Below, one piece after another: positions 11,701 to 22,370 of a DNA stretch of 64,000 nt. The stretch comes from Siphonodentalium dalli (taxonomy: Eukaryota; Mollusca; Scaphopoda; Gadilida; Siphonodentaliidae). A model generated the notes under the pieces. It worked only from the letters and a program-made list of their open reading frames with translations, searched no databases and was not told where the DNA came from. The DNA is taken from contig CP136067.1 of the NCBI GenBank assembly GCA_032622095.1, positions 43,197,549 to 43,261,548 of the forward strand. The letters are read 5' to 3'. A program made the translations under genes and the position numbers. Numbering within the stretch: position 1 is the stretch's first letter; each line of letters starts with the position of its first letter.

Positions 11701-14700
11701 GACCCATCTGTTGTGGCGGTTGACCCATCTGCTGTGGCAGTTGACCCATCTGTGGTGGCGGTTGACCCATCTGCGGTGGTGGTTGACCCATCCGTGGTGG
11801 TGGTTGACCCATCCGTGGTGGTGGTTGACCCATCTGAGGAGGTGCATGACCAATCTGTGGTGGTGGACCCTGCTGTGGGGGATGCCCTTGCTGACCAGGT
11901 GGGCCTCTTTGAGGAGGTGGCCTTAGTTGTGGAGGTGGACCAAATCTATGAGGAGGTCCTGTAATCTGTTGTGGTGGCGGTGGACCTTGAATCTGAAGTC
12001 GTGGTCCTAACATACCGGGAGGTGGTCCATGTGGCATATGAGGTGGCGCCATTGAAGATGGTGGCATCATATGCTGTGGTGGTGGTCCAGTTTGGAACTG
12101 TGACGGAGGTCCACTTTGAATTGCTGCATGGGGCGGCCCAGATGGTGGATGACCTGCATTTTGTACCAGTACCAATCTGAGTGGCGGTACAGGTGGCGAT
12201 GGACCATTAGGATTTTCTAATCCAGGATCACTGGGCGGAGAGGTCTGGTCAAGTGCAATCACGATTCTGTCAACATTTGGAACTGTAAAATTTAAAAAGA
12301 GTAATTTGTTCAACTTTATCAAATAAATTATCGCACAAAATTAAAAACGTATGTAACACAAATGGGACCATGGCTTTTACATCCATGCTTTAATTCTTTC
12401 AGACAAATACATAAATTTTAAGCTATAAAAACTAACTGTTTCCTATCTGTCTGTTATTTTATTCAATGTAGTGATAACACAATGTCTTCTCAGAAATGTG
12501 TTTGACTGACTAAAGGTTTGACTGGCAGTAGGGATAGCCATACAAACTAATTTCTAAGTCGATAAACGACAATTGCTCTGCTGAAATGAGTCAGGCGCAG
12601 CCCTGGGAATTAGCCCAGGCAATAGGCAATGCCTAGGTAAAAGCAGAGGTAAAATCAGTTTGCCTAGGCAATAATATTGCTTTGGTAAAATAAATTTTCA
12701 TTGTGTCAATCAGAAATACGAACTCTTCTGCCAGACTGACTTCCTTTCACATTTCTTTAAAATGATTTTCCTATATCATCCATGGCACTGTGGCATTTCA
12801 AAACTATCAGGACACTATTTGGGAGATGGTTGGGGAATTGTACATATATGTTGAGTAGTGGTCTGGAAAAAATGTTCCGCAAGATAACATGTTCCGCAAG
12901 ATAAGGATGCAAAGGCCATCCATATCTTTAAAGCGATACTTAAAACCCCTACAGGATGTTCACATGCATGGAAAGAATCATCTGGCATAGTGTAATGTTC
13001 ATTAACTGTTAAAGTGATATGAAACACCCCTACAGGGGAAGATCTGTTTATTAACTGTTAAAGTGATATGAGCATGCTTGGGAAGAAGCCAGTGAATTCT
13101 CTTAGATATGCGAGGCTCTCCCTATGGGAGACTTGATATATAAAGATAATGCACTGGCACATAATTTTTAATGCTGCACCAGCTCAGCTCCCGTAATTAA
13201 AGGGTCAACACCAATGGCAATGCATGCTCTCCAAAATCATGTTGATTTATAGTTATATTATTTTAATTATATTTAACTCACCTGGTACTTGAGCTTTTGG
13301 TCTCAGATGCTTAAAATCACAATCAAGCTTTGTGCACCCGCCTGGCTGATTCTCCCAAAAACAGAATGTCTCAGCTTTTGGTGTTTCCAGCATCTGAAAT
13401 AATTAGAATATTAAACGATAATTGATTATGGAGGTGAAAATCCTATTAACAAAATTAAATAGCAATTTTAATAATGCTACCTGAAAGGGGATGCTAGCCT
13501 TAACCCTTTCTATACTAAATACTCATTGCTGAGTAGTTATCCCTTAGGAAATGTTCAGATAGAAGTTCAACAAAAGACTTATATACATGAAAGTGATGTA
13601 ACTACCAGTATACATGTATAAGAACGGTGTATAAGAACCGTTTTCCCTGAAAACCCCTCCAGATGAATACTAGACTATTCCACTATACTTAATAACTGAG
13701 TAAGAGAATCCATTTAGTATAGAAAGATTAACTGACAATGAACAATTTTTATCATTATTTATAATTTTATCTTACATTCTATAACAATTTTTTCATTTTG
13801 TCTTATTCTTAAACAATTTCATCATTTAAAAATAAAATTCTTACATTCTTCAACAATTTTATCATTTTTTCTTACATTGTTTTATATCAATTTTTATCAT
13901 TTTTTCTTACATTCTTTAAAAAAAAATTGTTTTTTTTTAACATTATTTCTTACATTCTGTACAAATTTTGTATTATTATTTAAATTTTTCTTCCATTTTT
14001 AACAATTATTAAAAATAATATAAAATTTGTTAGGCCAATGCCATTCTCTTTTAGATGCAAGGCGACGTATAGTCGACTCGCATATATAAGAGAATGCATT
14101 GGCACAGGGTTTGCGGCAGAGATTCTGATTAATAAGTTCCATATTGGAATAAATGCAATATTGCTAATCAATCTATCTGAAATAGATTAGTTCCACGATA
14201 ATGTCAAGCCTTGTCAAATTCCAATAAATAACTCTTTATTGATATAAATACAAGTTGATTTTCCCTCGCTTTGAAGACAGCGGCCATCTTTTATCGATTG
14301 AAAACAAGAAAAGTTATAACGCATGGCATATTAAGGTATGTATTAAGCCATAGGTTACGTTGAAAATAGAATCTCTCCATTGCATGCATTAATGGATACA
14401 ATGTAACGGACACTGTCTGAATGCCTTAGTTTTATTGTCTGTAATCCAATTTCAAAGCAACAGACTCATCTGAATGCTACTTGCCATGTTGATATCAATA
14501 GTTTAGCTTTTACCCGGTTCAGCCCTCACAGGTAACTTTATTAAGGTAGACAATGGGGCATATATAGCAGGGAATTGGTTGTTTTAGTAATAAAGACTGC
14601 TGTTATGCCTGAATGAGGCAATTTATAAGCGATAATAACACAATAGTAATAACCTGTCGGAACACTTCCGAATCGAAGGGATGTAAACATTGCCACTTCA

Positions 14701-17517
14701 GACGGCAAATGTTGAAATTTTGGACAATTGGCAGTCAACTGTAGAACAAAACTAGCAGTTTTGGGTAATTTTATAACATGACTCATACAATAACAAGAGC
14801 ATGCCGTCGGACCATGGGCATAATACGCCTGTTTCTGGAGTAGAGTGGGGCAAGGTTTAATTCATTTGTTTGAAACCTTTGACTTAAGACGAAATAATAA
14901 CAAAAATAAAACACAATAACTTCAAGTGTGGTATTTAGACTGAAATACGGAATTGTTTTATTTAAATATTTATTTTCGGCTATTTTCAGACAAAAATATC
15001 CTACAACTCTGGCAAAAATGGTCGGATCGGACTCAAATTCGAACTTGGCCTGCAAATTCATGTAGACAGAACCCATATTTGAACTTGATCTGTATACCAA
15101 ATTTGGTTCAGTTCACTCGATTCAATCTAAAGTTATCATCTGGAAACCGCATATAAGGTAAAATCTAAGTCGAAAAAGGGACATAACTCAGTCAAAATCA
15201 TGCGGACGAAACCCATATTCGACCTTGATCTGTATTTTGGGGTGGTAAACTAATATACCAAATTTGGTTCAGTTCACTTGATTCAATCTAAAGTTATCAT
15301 CCGGAAACCGCAAATAAGGTAAAATCTAAGTCGAAAAAGGGGCATAACTCAGTCAAAATCATGCGGACGAAACCCATATTCGGACTTGATCTGTATGTTG
15401 GTGTGGTAAACTAACATACCAAATTTGGTTCAGTTCACTCGATGCAATCTAAAGCTATCATCCGGAAACCGAAAGCGGATAGAAGACGGACGGACGGACG
15501 ACAACCCATTTACATAATAAGACCGTTTTTTCAAATAGGCGTATAAAAAGAACAGCTACGGGTTTTTGTTGATTACCCATCTTATCTCATTTGTGGCTAC
15601 AAAAATACAGAATTCTGTATTTCCTTGTAGCCACTCATGAGACCATTCTGCTATTCAACCAGAAATATATGTAGCATAAGAACCAAATGTAGATTCGTCA
15701 AATTTGTTATGCATGTACATGTATGATAGATTGTAGGGAAACATTGATGACAAAGTTATACATGTACTTACATGTGCATGTCGAAAATGACAGTTTACTC
15801 GTGTACAAATCCCACTCAACCAGTAATTACAGGTTGTGTCACTAAGCTTTGCTATCTCCACATGACGAAAGGGACAGGATGGCCCCTGAAATGATTATTA
15901 TATTAGAATCAATACTACACAAGCCTAGAAATAGTGTGTCTGTCATTTGCATGATGAGGTCCCCAGAGGGTGAATTTAGTGACGCTAACCATCACAGCGG
16001 GTGAGGATCACTAAATTCACCATCTAGGGAGCTCATTCTGCTTAGGCCTCATCTTCTGGGATGTATCTATAGTCTCAAATTAACATTGTTTTTAGTTATT
16101 TTTCCCTTCTGTTAAGTTTCTATATCCCCTAATTATCAGAAGATAAAATGCATAATTGAGGTGACTAATTATTGTTGCAACAAGCCATATTTCTGACTAA
16201 ATCCTGAAAAATTACCCATAATTCTGCTGTGGTTAAGGGGTCGATTATTATAGCATTACTGTAGATTGATCAGCCACAAATAGAAACTTTTCAATATAAT
16301 TATTTTATTTTTACATTCATTTACTCAGAATATGAAATCTTTGAGGCGATTGCCTGATTTCAATAAAGGTGAATGAATGCTTTACTGTTCAGTGCAGGGA
16401 GAACAACTTTTATCTGGAAATGAACAATTTATCATCCAATCTATGAACAAGATTTTTAAAATCGGAAACTAATAATATATATTGTGCTTGTTGCATTACA
16501 ATAGTTTTCAACTATGATCTGCTTGTTTAGATCTACTGACTACCAATGATTTATTTGTAGGGATGCTCAGATAATAAGTTCTATAAGAGGTTGCTGACTA
16601 CACGTCACACGAAAAGATGGTTTTCTTAGAAGTTTGGCTTTTTCAGAACAAAATCAAACTTTGGTAAAAATAAATCAAAGATTTTAAATTACAATGAAAT
16701 TATTTTTTTATGTCGTCCATATACATTTTGCACATTAGAAATATATGGGTACCGATATTCTCTCAATTCTCTACATTTAAAACTGGGAGGAGTATGTTAC
16801 ACAATAAAAGTACAGTAATGCTCTATGTAATCGACTTCTTAAACCACAGCAGAATTATGGGTAACTTTTCAGGATTTAGTCGGAAATATGGCTTGTTGCC
16901 ATTCATCGGAAAGCTCTCGGGGAGAGCTTTCCGATGAATGGCAACAAGCCATATTTCCGAGTAAATCCTGAAAAGTTGCACATAATTCTGCTGTGGTTAA
17001 GAAGTCGATTACTTAGAGCATTACTGTACCAATAATGTGTGATACACACAAATGGAGGGACAGCTAGATTGGCAGACGGAGGTCATTTCTATAGTCCCCG
17101 GGGGACAACAAACAAATGCTACTTGTTTAACTTTATACATGTACCTGTAACAGCTGAACATCTTTACAAATCAATCAATTCGAATCAAGTAACTACTCAT
17201 CAGCAAGTATTCAGCCATGTCTTAAGGATTGATATTATATATTATAAATAAAAGGCCACTTGGCTGCACACACACCCCCCCCCCCCCCCCCCCCCCCAAT
17301 AAGGTGGATTTATTTGACCAGTGGCTTTTTCAGAAATCAAAAATTTGATTCTGGCAACAATCATTGAATTAAACTTACATGTAGCTTTCAACTGTCGATA
17401 AACACACCTAGTTTCATTTGATTAGTCACCAGGATATTCAGTAAATTATAAGTCTAAACTCACCTTTTGACATATCCCACTGTAAAAGAAGTGGCAGTCA
17501 TCACCGGTCGATGCCAT
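5626..17517 (-). CDS. ZC3H11A: ZC3H11A-like CCCH zinc-finger protein, 3' end not found (six exons)
   Basis: Coding exons in transcript order are 17517-17464, 15885-15772, 13393-13282, 12282-10720, 8278-7784 and 5742-5626. All junctions are GT-AG and all phases agree, giving 818 codons plus one base. Residues 1-85 hold three CCCH fingers: C8-X7-C16-X5-C22-X3-H26, C37-X7-C45-X4-C50-X3-H54 and C67-X8-C76-X4-C81-X3-H85. Their order, spacing and context (start MASTGDDCHFFYSGIC; third finger FCFWENQPGGC) match vertebrate ZC3H11A, a nuclear RNA-binding protein linked to TREX-dependent mRNA export. Residues 94-614 are Pro/Gln/Gly-rich. Residues 615-779 become Arg/Ser/Asp-rich. Exon 6 has IKSLEELHREKAL, which resembles the IKTLEEI-type motifs of ZC3H11A. 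The long MGQPPPQ tract is unlike the human protein as I know it. The last exon or exons lie below 5626 or outside the window. Family assignment is firm; orthology is inference. Confidence 0.88.
5743..6683. other. Intron 5 of the ZC3H11A-like gene, proximal part
   Basis: No gene or clear mobile element was seen. AATTGGGAA-type short repeats occur near 5835, 5870, 6338 and 6360. Confidence 0.4.
6688..7079 (+). mobile_element. TTAA-flanked double-hairpin MITE, copy 2
   Basis: TTAA lies at 6684-6687 and 7080-7083, with CCCTTTACCCAACA ends. It includes the CCGGCCAAAACCGG subterminal block and both hairpins. It lies in intron 5 of the ZC3H11A-like gene. Confidence 0.85.
7226..7608. mobile_element. 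Inverted-repeat element, GGTACTCAATC family
   Basis: It runs from TTAAAGGTACTCAATCTGAT to GGATTGAGCACCTTTAA, with inner arms CGAGTCGAGGAACCCACCC and its inverse. It is a full-length copy. Confidence 0.75.
7624..7754. mobile_element. TA-flanked palindromic MITE (CAGTAATGC ends), 131 bp
   Basis: TACAGTAATGCCCAAAGTAA and its inverse TTACTTTGGGCATTACTGTA bound it. Only one arm keeps the inner CCATATTCCGACTAAATCC block. It sits 29 bp from the exon 5 donor of the ZC3H11A-like gene. Confidence 0.75.
7784..8278 (-). CDS. ZC3H11A: ZC3H11A-like exon 5, Arg/Ser/Asp-rich
   Basis: This exon encodes residues 615-779 after a TTTTTCAG acceptor and ends AAAGCAG/GTGAGA. It starts IYDSFQDKFTKNENKRP and carries three DSRP repeats, followed by a basic stretch with RYRSRSPRN and RRRRLQPVEP. 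RS/RD-rich composition is common in nuclear RNA-processing factors. A palindromic mobile element ends 29 bp beyond the donor (7624-7754). Confidence 0.88.
8425..8640 (-). repeat. Fragment of GTCCGTCC-class repeat
   Basis: It shares AACATTTTCAGATGAACAAA, GGAATAACTCTTGAA and TTTTGATTCTCGGG with 9897-10226. It lies in intron 4. Confidence 0.5.
8641..9896. other. Intron 4 of the ZC3H11A-like gene, middle part
   Basis: AT-rich, no gene recognised. AAATAGGGAGATTT short repeats lie near 8940-9000. No element boundaries could be set. Confidence 0.35.
9897..10226 (-). repeat. GTCCGTCC-class element, minus orientation
   Basis: On the minus strand it begins with a hairpin head (TATACCCCCATCCAAAATGG) and continues with CCGTCCGTCC and a unit ending at GGGCATAGCC. 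It is related to 45553-46590 and 47150-47420. Confidence 0.5.
10720..12282 (-). CDS. ZC3H11A: ZC3H11A-like exon 4, Pro/Gln-rich with MGQPPPQ repeats
   Basis: This 1563-bp exon encodes residues 94-614. It opens with VPNVDRIVIALDQTS and then becomes almost entirely Pro, Gln, Gly and Met. About 22 tandem heptads of MGQPPPQ type (variants with L, R, H) lie at about 11397-11840, encoded by a 21-bp DNA repeat. PPPGM and PPGL motifs occur on both sides; such runs are typical ligands of WW, SH3 and GYF domains and of condensate-forming tails. The donor is AAAGAAAG/GTGAGG. The repeat count is probably polymorphic between individuals (inference). Confidence 0.87.
11379..11845 (-). repeat. 21-bp tandem repeat inside ZC3H11A-like exon 4
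   Basis: About 22 units of ATGGGTCAACCRCCACCACAG type encode MGQPPPQ heptads. Because 21 is a multiple of three, every other frame on both strands is also open here, which creates several false open frames. Confidence 0.9.
12283..13060. other. Intron 3 of the ZC3H11A-like gene
   Basis: No gene was seen. A direct repeat (GTTCCGCAAGATAA, at 12875 and 12892) and ATTAACTGTTAAAGTGATATGA (twice, near 13002 and 13050) occur. Confidence 0.4.
13060..13200 (-). mobile_element. Degenerate hairpin MITE, CCCTTTCATGACGGG subfamily
   Basis: On the minus strand it reads GACCCTTTAATTACGGGAGC, then GTGCAGCATTAAA, then one decayed hairpin. It is truncated at the low-coordinate end. Confidence 0.6.
13282..13393 (-). 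CDS. ZC3H11A: ZC3H11A-like exon 3
   Basis: This exon has 37 codons plus one base, with acceptor TTTCAG/ATG and donor CCAG/GTGAGT. It holds the third CCCH finger (CFWENQPGGCTKLDCDFKH), the most diagnostic ZC3H11A-like segment. Confidence 0.92.
13504..13727. mobile_element. TTAA-flanked element, CCCTTTCTATACTAAAT ends
   Basis: TTAA lies at 13500-13503 and 13728-13731. Ends are CCCTTTCTATACTAAATAC and CATTTAGTATAGAAAGA. It is a third CCCTTT-type subfamily, and related ends occur near 7752-7775 and 57955-57975. Confidence 0.65.
13732..14112. repeat. Expanded spacer array plus one hairpin of the MITE family
   Basis: About seven degenerate copies of AACAATTTTATCATTTTTTC followed by TTACATTCTTT (~30-bp unit) end in a single family hairpin at about 14036-14108 and CACAGGGTTT. 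It looks like a hairpin MITE whose spacer has expanded in tandem. Confidence 0.6.
14800..15548 (-). repeat. GTCCGTCC-class tandem element, minus orientation
   Basis: On the minus strand it reads CTTTTTATACGCC (head), GTCCGTCCGTCCGTC, then ~176-bp units containing GGATGATAACTTTAGAT and CCAAATTTGGTAT. Units lie near 15060, 15190 and 15368. It lies in intron 2 of the ZC3H11A-like gene. Confidence 0.7.
15772..15885 (-). CDS. ZC3H11A: ZC3H11A-like exon 2
   Basis: This exon has 38 codons in phase 0, with acceptor TTTCAG/GGG and donor CACAT/GTAAGT. It completes finger 1 (GPSCPFRH) and holds finger 2 (TCNYWLSGICTRVNCHFRH). Confidence 0.92.
15915..16075. mobile_element. Palindromic MITE, GTGTCTGTCATTTGCA ends, partial
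   Basis: GAAATAGTGTGTCTGTCATT begins a fold-back with GAGGTCCCCAGAGGGTGAAT and its decayed inverse. It is related to 39951-40045 and 42970-43197. Confidence 0.65.
16172..16262. mobile_element. Half copy of the CAGTAATGC palindromic MITE
   Basis: Only the right arm is present (CAACAAGCCATATTTCTGAC to GCATTACTGTA). Confidence 0.7.
16811..17028. mobile_element. CAGTAATGC palindromic MITE, 218 bp
   Basis: A nearly perfect palindrome is centred at about 16920 (CTCTCGGGGAGAG). Ends TACAGTAATGCTC and GAGCATTACTGTA imply a TA target, as in Tc1/mariner elements. Confidence 0.8.
17267..17297. repeat. Poly-C run
   Basis: CACACA is followed by about 24 C residues. This is a simple repeat. Confidence 0.9.
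17464..17517 (-). CDS. ZC3H11A: ZC3H11A-like exon 1 (coding part)
   Basis: This exon has 18 codons, beginning at ATG 17517-17515 and ending at a CAAAAG/GTGAGT donor. It reads MASTGDDCHFFYSGICQK, the start of the first CCCH finger. The start is chosen because the human protein begins at the same distance from its first Cys. 5' UTR and transcription start were not located. Confidence 0.9.
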
Positions 17518-18340
17518 CACAAGGATACACAATGAACAACACAAGAGTTCTAGAAACTTCTCTTTCAAATCAAGTCTTCTATTATACAGGAAATCTTCAA
17601 TTCTGTGAAAACTTCATATCGCATTCACAAATCTTCTTTATCTTCATTTTTCTTATCAGTTATTTCTTCATTTTCTGGATTCATAATTTGTTTTACATTT
17701 TCTGTTATTTGTACAATTGGTACATGCATATAATTAATTTGTTATGTCTATATCAAGTGTTGAATGAAAGCAATCGAAGCCTGGTTAAATCTTATAATAA
17801 AACAAATTGAGGAAACTCATGTATGGCGCAGCCAAAATAATCACCTCACTATGCTCATAACGTTGTTACATTTTGCAGGTAAAAAAATACAGCTTGATTA
17901 AATGGGAATTTCCTTCTGCCAAAAATTGGGGTTTTTTTTTCAAAATGAATTATTCAACAGTTTAACAAGTTGTTATCTTTTCTAAATGAGTTTCTGAATG
18001 TATATATCTAGAATTCTATTGACATGAACAGCCAGATCGTAACACCCTACTAATTCTCTCGAAGAAGTCACAGAATGGTACAAATTGGGAACTTTGTTTG
18101 CTTCGCTACCAGGCTTAGATTGTCTATATATCATACACAGTTAATATGAAATAAAAAACAACAGCATAACATGAAAATATGATTGCTGATCTTGATCTCA
18201 AAAGCAAAAATCAAATAGATGAGTTTCATAAAAATTACCGGAATCCTGATGGACTCTATAAAATTGTGTCCCCTTTCACCGATGTTTTTTCCTCCATCAA
18301 ACAGCATCAAAGCAAATAAACCGCAATGTTATGTTACACA

Positions 18341-18557
18341 TACAGTAATGCACTAAATAATCGACTCCTTAACCACAGCAGAATTATGGGTAACTTTTCA
18401 GGATTTAGTCGGAAATATGGCTTGTTGCCATTCAACGGAAAGCTTTCACTGAGTTCTGTCCGATGAATGGTAACAAACCATATTTCCGACTAAATCCTGA
18501 AAAGTTACCCATAATTCTGCTATGGTTAAGGAGTCGATTATTTAGGGCATTACTGTA
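18341..18557. mobile_element. CAGTAATGC palindromic MITE
   Basis: TACAGTAATGCACTAAATAA to GGGCATTACTGTA, both arms present. Confidence 0.8.
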
Positions 18558-18853
18558 GAATATGCTTTGTGCACATCAAGTCATTGTCCTAACTTAGCAG
18601 AAAATGAAACAATAAAATTGATGTCAACATTTGTCACAATCCAATTATTGCATGAGCATTAATTGAGTAAAGAACAAATGTTCCCACGTCAAAGTTACTT
18701 TAGTTCAGATACAGGTCAGGTAAATGACCCGAAAATCCTCCATCCTGAGATTAAGGAAATCTTGAATCAGTTCAGCTTTAAATTTGAAGAACAAATTGTT
18801 ATTATCGGCACATATGGTAAAGTGATAGATTATATTATAATACAATGATGCTG

Positions 18854-19056
18854 TACACACTATTGCCCTAAATAATCGACTCCTTAACCACAGCAGAATT
18901 ATGGGTAACTTTTCAGGATTTAGTTGGAAATATGGCTTGTTGCCTCAGTGAGAGCTTTCCGATGAATGGCAACAAGCCATATTTCCGACTAAATCCTGAA
19001 AAGTTGCCCATAATTCTGCTGTGGTTAAGGAGTCGATTATTTAGGGCATTACTGTA
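18854..19056. mobile_element. CAGTAATGC palindromic MITE
   Basis: Both arms are present. The left terminus is decayed (CACTATTGCCCTAAATAATC). Confidence 0.75.
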
Positions 19057-19455
19057 TTTGCAAAGATAACCATGGCTGGCTGCAACACTCAATACATTGC
19101 AGATGAGGTGACACTATTGGATCCATAGAGGAAACTTTCTGAAACGTACTTGTGCTGGTAGTTGACAAAAGTATATGATGACAAGGGACACAATTTTAGG
19201 TCTGATCGGTAAGCTAACGTCAGCTAGTGCAAGTTTCTTTACTAGTAGTTCCTTAATGAACACAATTATTTATTACCACATTAGCTATGCTATTGAATGG
19301 TCAGTATATTAGCCTTTACTCTCCATTTTCCTGATAGCAGATACAACATGTATATTCAACAAAATTATTCTGGACCAGGAAATCTAAGCCATCAAAACAA
19401 ATTCCAACCAAATGGTTCTCAATTTAGAAGCAGTTTCAATGACGTTCTGTGAACA

Positions 19456-19598
19456 TACCAGTAATGCCCTAAATAATCGACTCCTTAACCACAGCAGAAT
19501 CATGGGTAATTTTTCAAGCCATATTTCCTACTCAATCATGAAAAGTTACCCATAATATTCTGCTGTGGTCAAGGAGTTGATTATTTAGGGCATTACAA
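19456..19598. mobile_element. CAGTAATGC palindromic MITE, internally deleted
   Basis: The outer arms are retained (CAGTAATGCCCTAAATAATC and GATTATTTAGGGCATTAC) and the inner part is lost. Confidence 0.7.
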
Positions 19599-19645
19599 AA
19601 CCAGCACTAAAATATTCCTTTACATTAAAGATATCCTGTCTCAGT

Positions 19646-20224
19646 GTCTGATTTAACACCCCTAAATTACTATTTTTTCAGCTTTGGGGGTAAAAAATAT
19701 TTGATTTGAATCAAGGAACCCACTGTTATTAAATTTCGATTTTTTAAATCTATGTATTGTCTACACCTCAAATTCCATATATTGTGATGCCTCATTCGAA
19801 CTGGAATTCCTCAGCACGTACATGTAACACCATAAATATAAACAAACATCTTCTTTCATGTGTTATCAAATTGGTATTATAACTACCGGTAGTCTATTTC
19901 CATGAATAGAATATTATTACTGAATCGGGATCGAGTATACTTAAGTATCTGCATGCCAACTATAACAAGATAATGTTAATTTTGTTTCAGGCGACAATTC
20001 CCCCCATTCTTTTATTCAGAGAATCAATTCAATCACCAGAGCCACAATATTTCAGGTGGAATTTTTGTTAGGCTGACAACAACTCGAGGTGTAGAAAATC
20101 AATAGATTTCAAAAATAAAAATTCAATAGCTCTGAGCTTTGAAGGGTGGGTTCCTCGACTCAAATCCAATATTTTTCACACCCGAAGCAGAAGCAATTGT
20201 AATATAGGGGTGTTAAATCGGACA
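19646..20224. mobile_element. Divergent member of the GGTACTCAATC family
   Basis: GTCTGATTTAACACCCCTAA and TAGGGGTGTTAAATCGGAC bound it. The inner TTTGGGGGTAAAAAATATTT and inverse TCGACTCAAATCCAATATTT match the family. Confidence 0.6.
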
Positions 20225-20633
20225 TGGTATTGTTAAAATTAGATGTCAATTTCAAAGTGGAGACCTTAAATTTGTTCTTTTTTGAGAGAAAACAACAGTC
20301 ATCAACAATTTTAGAAATACATGTACTGGTAAAATAATTGTAATTTCACGAGAATTTATATGAGAATCGTCATTGCGTTGCTTGTCAGTCTCTCCATGTG
20401 ACCAATGAGGAGATAAATTTTAGTAGCATGGATTCCTGATCTTAGGCATGTATTTGCAAGCTTGTTCACCTTAGAAATCCTAACATCAATAAATGAGTCA
20501 ATGACACTGAAGCTAAACTTGAGATGAAGGGTGATATAGGTAAATAATTAAATGTGGATTCCACATGCAGCATGTACAGAAGGATATTCGCTCCGTAACA
20601 AATAGAACTGAAAAAATGTCAACCATCAATTAA

Positions 20634-21015
20634 CCCTTTACCCAACAAACCGGCCAAAACCGGCCAAATAAAGCTTCAACAGCCTAAAATATCTTGGGTC
20701 TGTCTCAATAGAACAATACAAATATGGATATCATTGGAACCGGCTCCTTGACCACATTGTGATAGTTACAGTTATGCCCTGTGCCAATGCATTCTCTTAT
20801 ATATGCGAGTCGACCATAGGTCGCCTCGCATATATAAGAGAATGCATTGGCCTAAAAAAAATCTTTTTTTACCATTTTTTCTTACATTCTTTAACAATTT
20901 TATAATTTTTAATGTGTTAAGCCAATGCATTCTCTTATATATGCGAGGCGACCTATGGTCGACTCGCATATATAAGAGAATACATTGGCACAGGGCCCTT
21001 CTGTTGGGTAAAGGG
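20634..21015 (+). mobile_element. TTAA-flanked double-hairpin MITE, copy 3
   Basis: TTAA lies on both sides (20630-20633, 21016-21019), with both hairpins intact. The apparent ~100- and 78-codon open frames here are only hairpin DNA. Confidence 0.87.
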
Positions 21016-21018
21016 TTA

Positions 21019-22105
21019 AACATTGTTATAGATACATGATCAAAATTATTAATGACACTGATAATGTGGTACATTCAATACCCTAAAACTGATTGGACGA
21101 TGGTCATCAACCAATACCAATAGATCAGTTTAATCATTACTACACTAAATGGGTTATCCCATTCAGTTACATGTATAATAGCACATATTGGAATGGTCTA
21201 TTAGTAATTTGGAGGGGTGTTCAGGAAATGTGAGCAAACAACAGACAGATGAAATGATAATGCAACTGCAGATGTATTCATATTCATTCAATGGTGAAAA
21301 ATGTTCAGATCTATGGTCGTTTGTTGAACTTATTATCTGAACATTTCCTACTTGTAAATGGGTCTTTAGTATACAAAGTGTTAACTAAGAAATGATAGAA
21401 TTGCAGTTCCTTACCTAAACTGTAATAAACATATATAAGCTAATGTACATGTAGGTTCATGCAGAATATGTGGTACAATCTGTACCAGTATTGTACGTGA
21501 TTTGCCAAGGCCAAACAAAATCAAATGTGCCAGAAAAATTAAGGAGTCTGCAAATTGGGTTCAAATATTATTTGTGTTCATTGACGTTATTATTTTGTGA
21601 GGGGCCTTTTATTTCTTAATTGCATGCTTGGGTCAAGATTTTTTAGCTTTTTTTTGTATAGAAGCCTAATTCTTTCCAAAGATAAATGAACTTATTTTGA
21701 GATATTGAACATTAATTGCATCTTCGCATATTACATGTAATTTTTAAAGAAATATTCTCCGTCACATTGATAACCATATAAACAAGTTGATTTCCAGGAT
21801 AGGGGGGCAACTATATACTGTTAAATTGGTTCATTGCTCTGTACTAGATTCAAATTGGGAGTTTATTTGTGACTCAAAAAGCATAAAATTGATACATCTT
21901 GTGAAATTTCCATAAAGCCAATTCGCCTTCATCAGAGATGAAAGAGTGGAGCTGTCGCGGGTGTAGGGACATGTCCTTTCCGCGTGTGACAGATGCAGAC
22001 GAATAGGCTTCACCAAAATATCTCAAGGTATATAAATGTTATGATCTGAGTCATGAATAAGCCAGAGATAATCAGAATGAATCATACGGCAATATGCTGA
22101 AAAAC
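21019..22105. other. Gene-free stretch
   Basis: 21120-21385 resembles a decayed CCCTTTCTATACTAAAT-type element (ACTAAATGGGTTATCC, CTATGGTCGTTTGTTGAACT, GTCTTTAGTATACAAAG). Nothing else was seen. Confidence 0.35.
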
Positions 22106-22107
22106 AT

Positions 22108-22366
22108 AACATGACGGGAGCTGCACTGGTGAAGCATTAATGATCCTGTGCCAGGGCATTCTCTTATATATGCGAGTTTCCCAGTGAGCCTCACATATAT
22201 AAGAGAATGCACTAGCTTATGCAAGTTATGGTTAAGGTAAATATTGTTAGCCAATGTATTCCCATACATGTATATGTGAGGCTCCCTTTGGGAGACTCGG
22301 ATATATAAGAGAATGCACAGGCACACGGTTTTCACAAAATTTCAGGAAGCTTCAGTCATGGAAGGG
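22108..22366 (+). mobile_element. TTAA-type hairpin MITE, CATGACGGGAGC subfamily
   Basis: It runs from CATGACGGGAGCTGCACTGG to CAGTCATGGAAGGG followed by TTAA. It has two decayed hairpins with GGCTCCC/GGGAG loops, and the left terminus is lost. Confidence 0.7.
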
Positions 22367-22370
22367 TTAA

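Noticed and set aside
11379-11845. Regular short repeats considered as a CRISPR array
   Set aside because: There are no spacers, the unit is 21 bp, and it lies in a eukaryotic coding exon.
11383-11964. Plus-strand 193-codon open frame of VVVADPSVVA type, and others of WWRLTHL type
   Set aside because: These are shadows of the 21-bp repeat encoding MGQPPPQ on the minus strand. A 21-bp unit keeps all six frames open.
20772-21074. Open frames of [21 protein letters not shown] type, here and at 24255, 48435 and 58153
   Set aside because: They are translations of the MITE hairpin arms and recur wherever the element does. No protein family fits.
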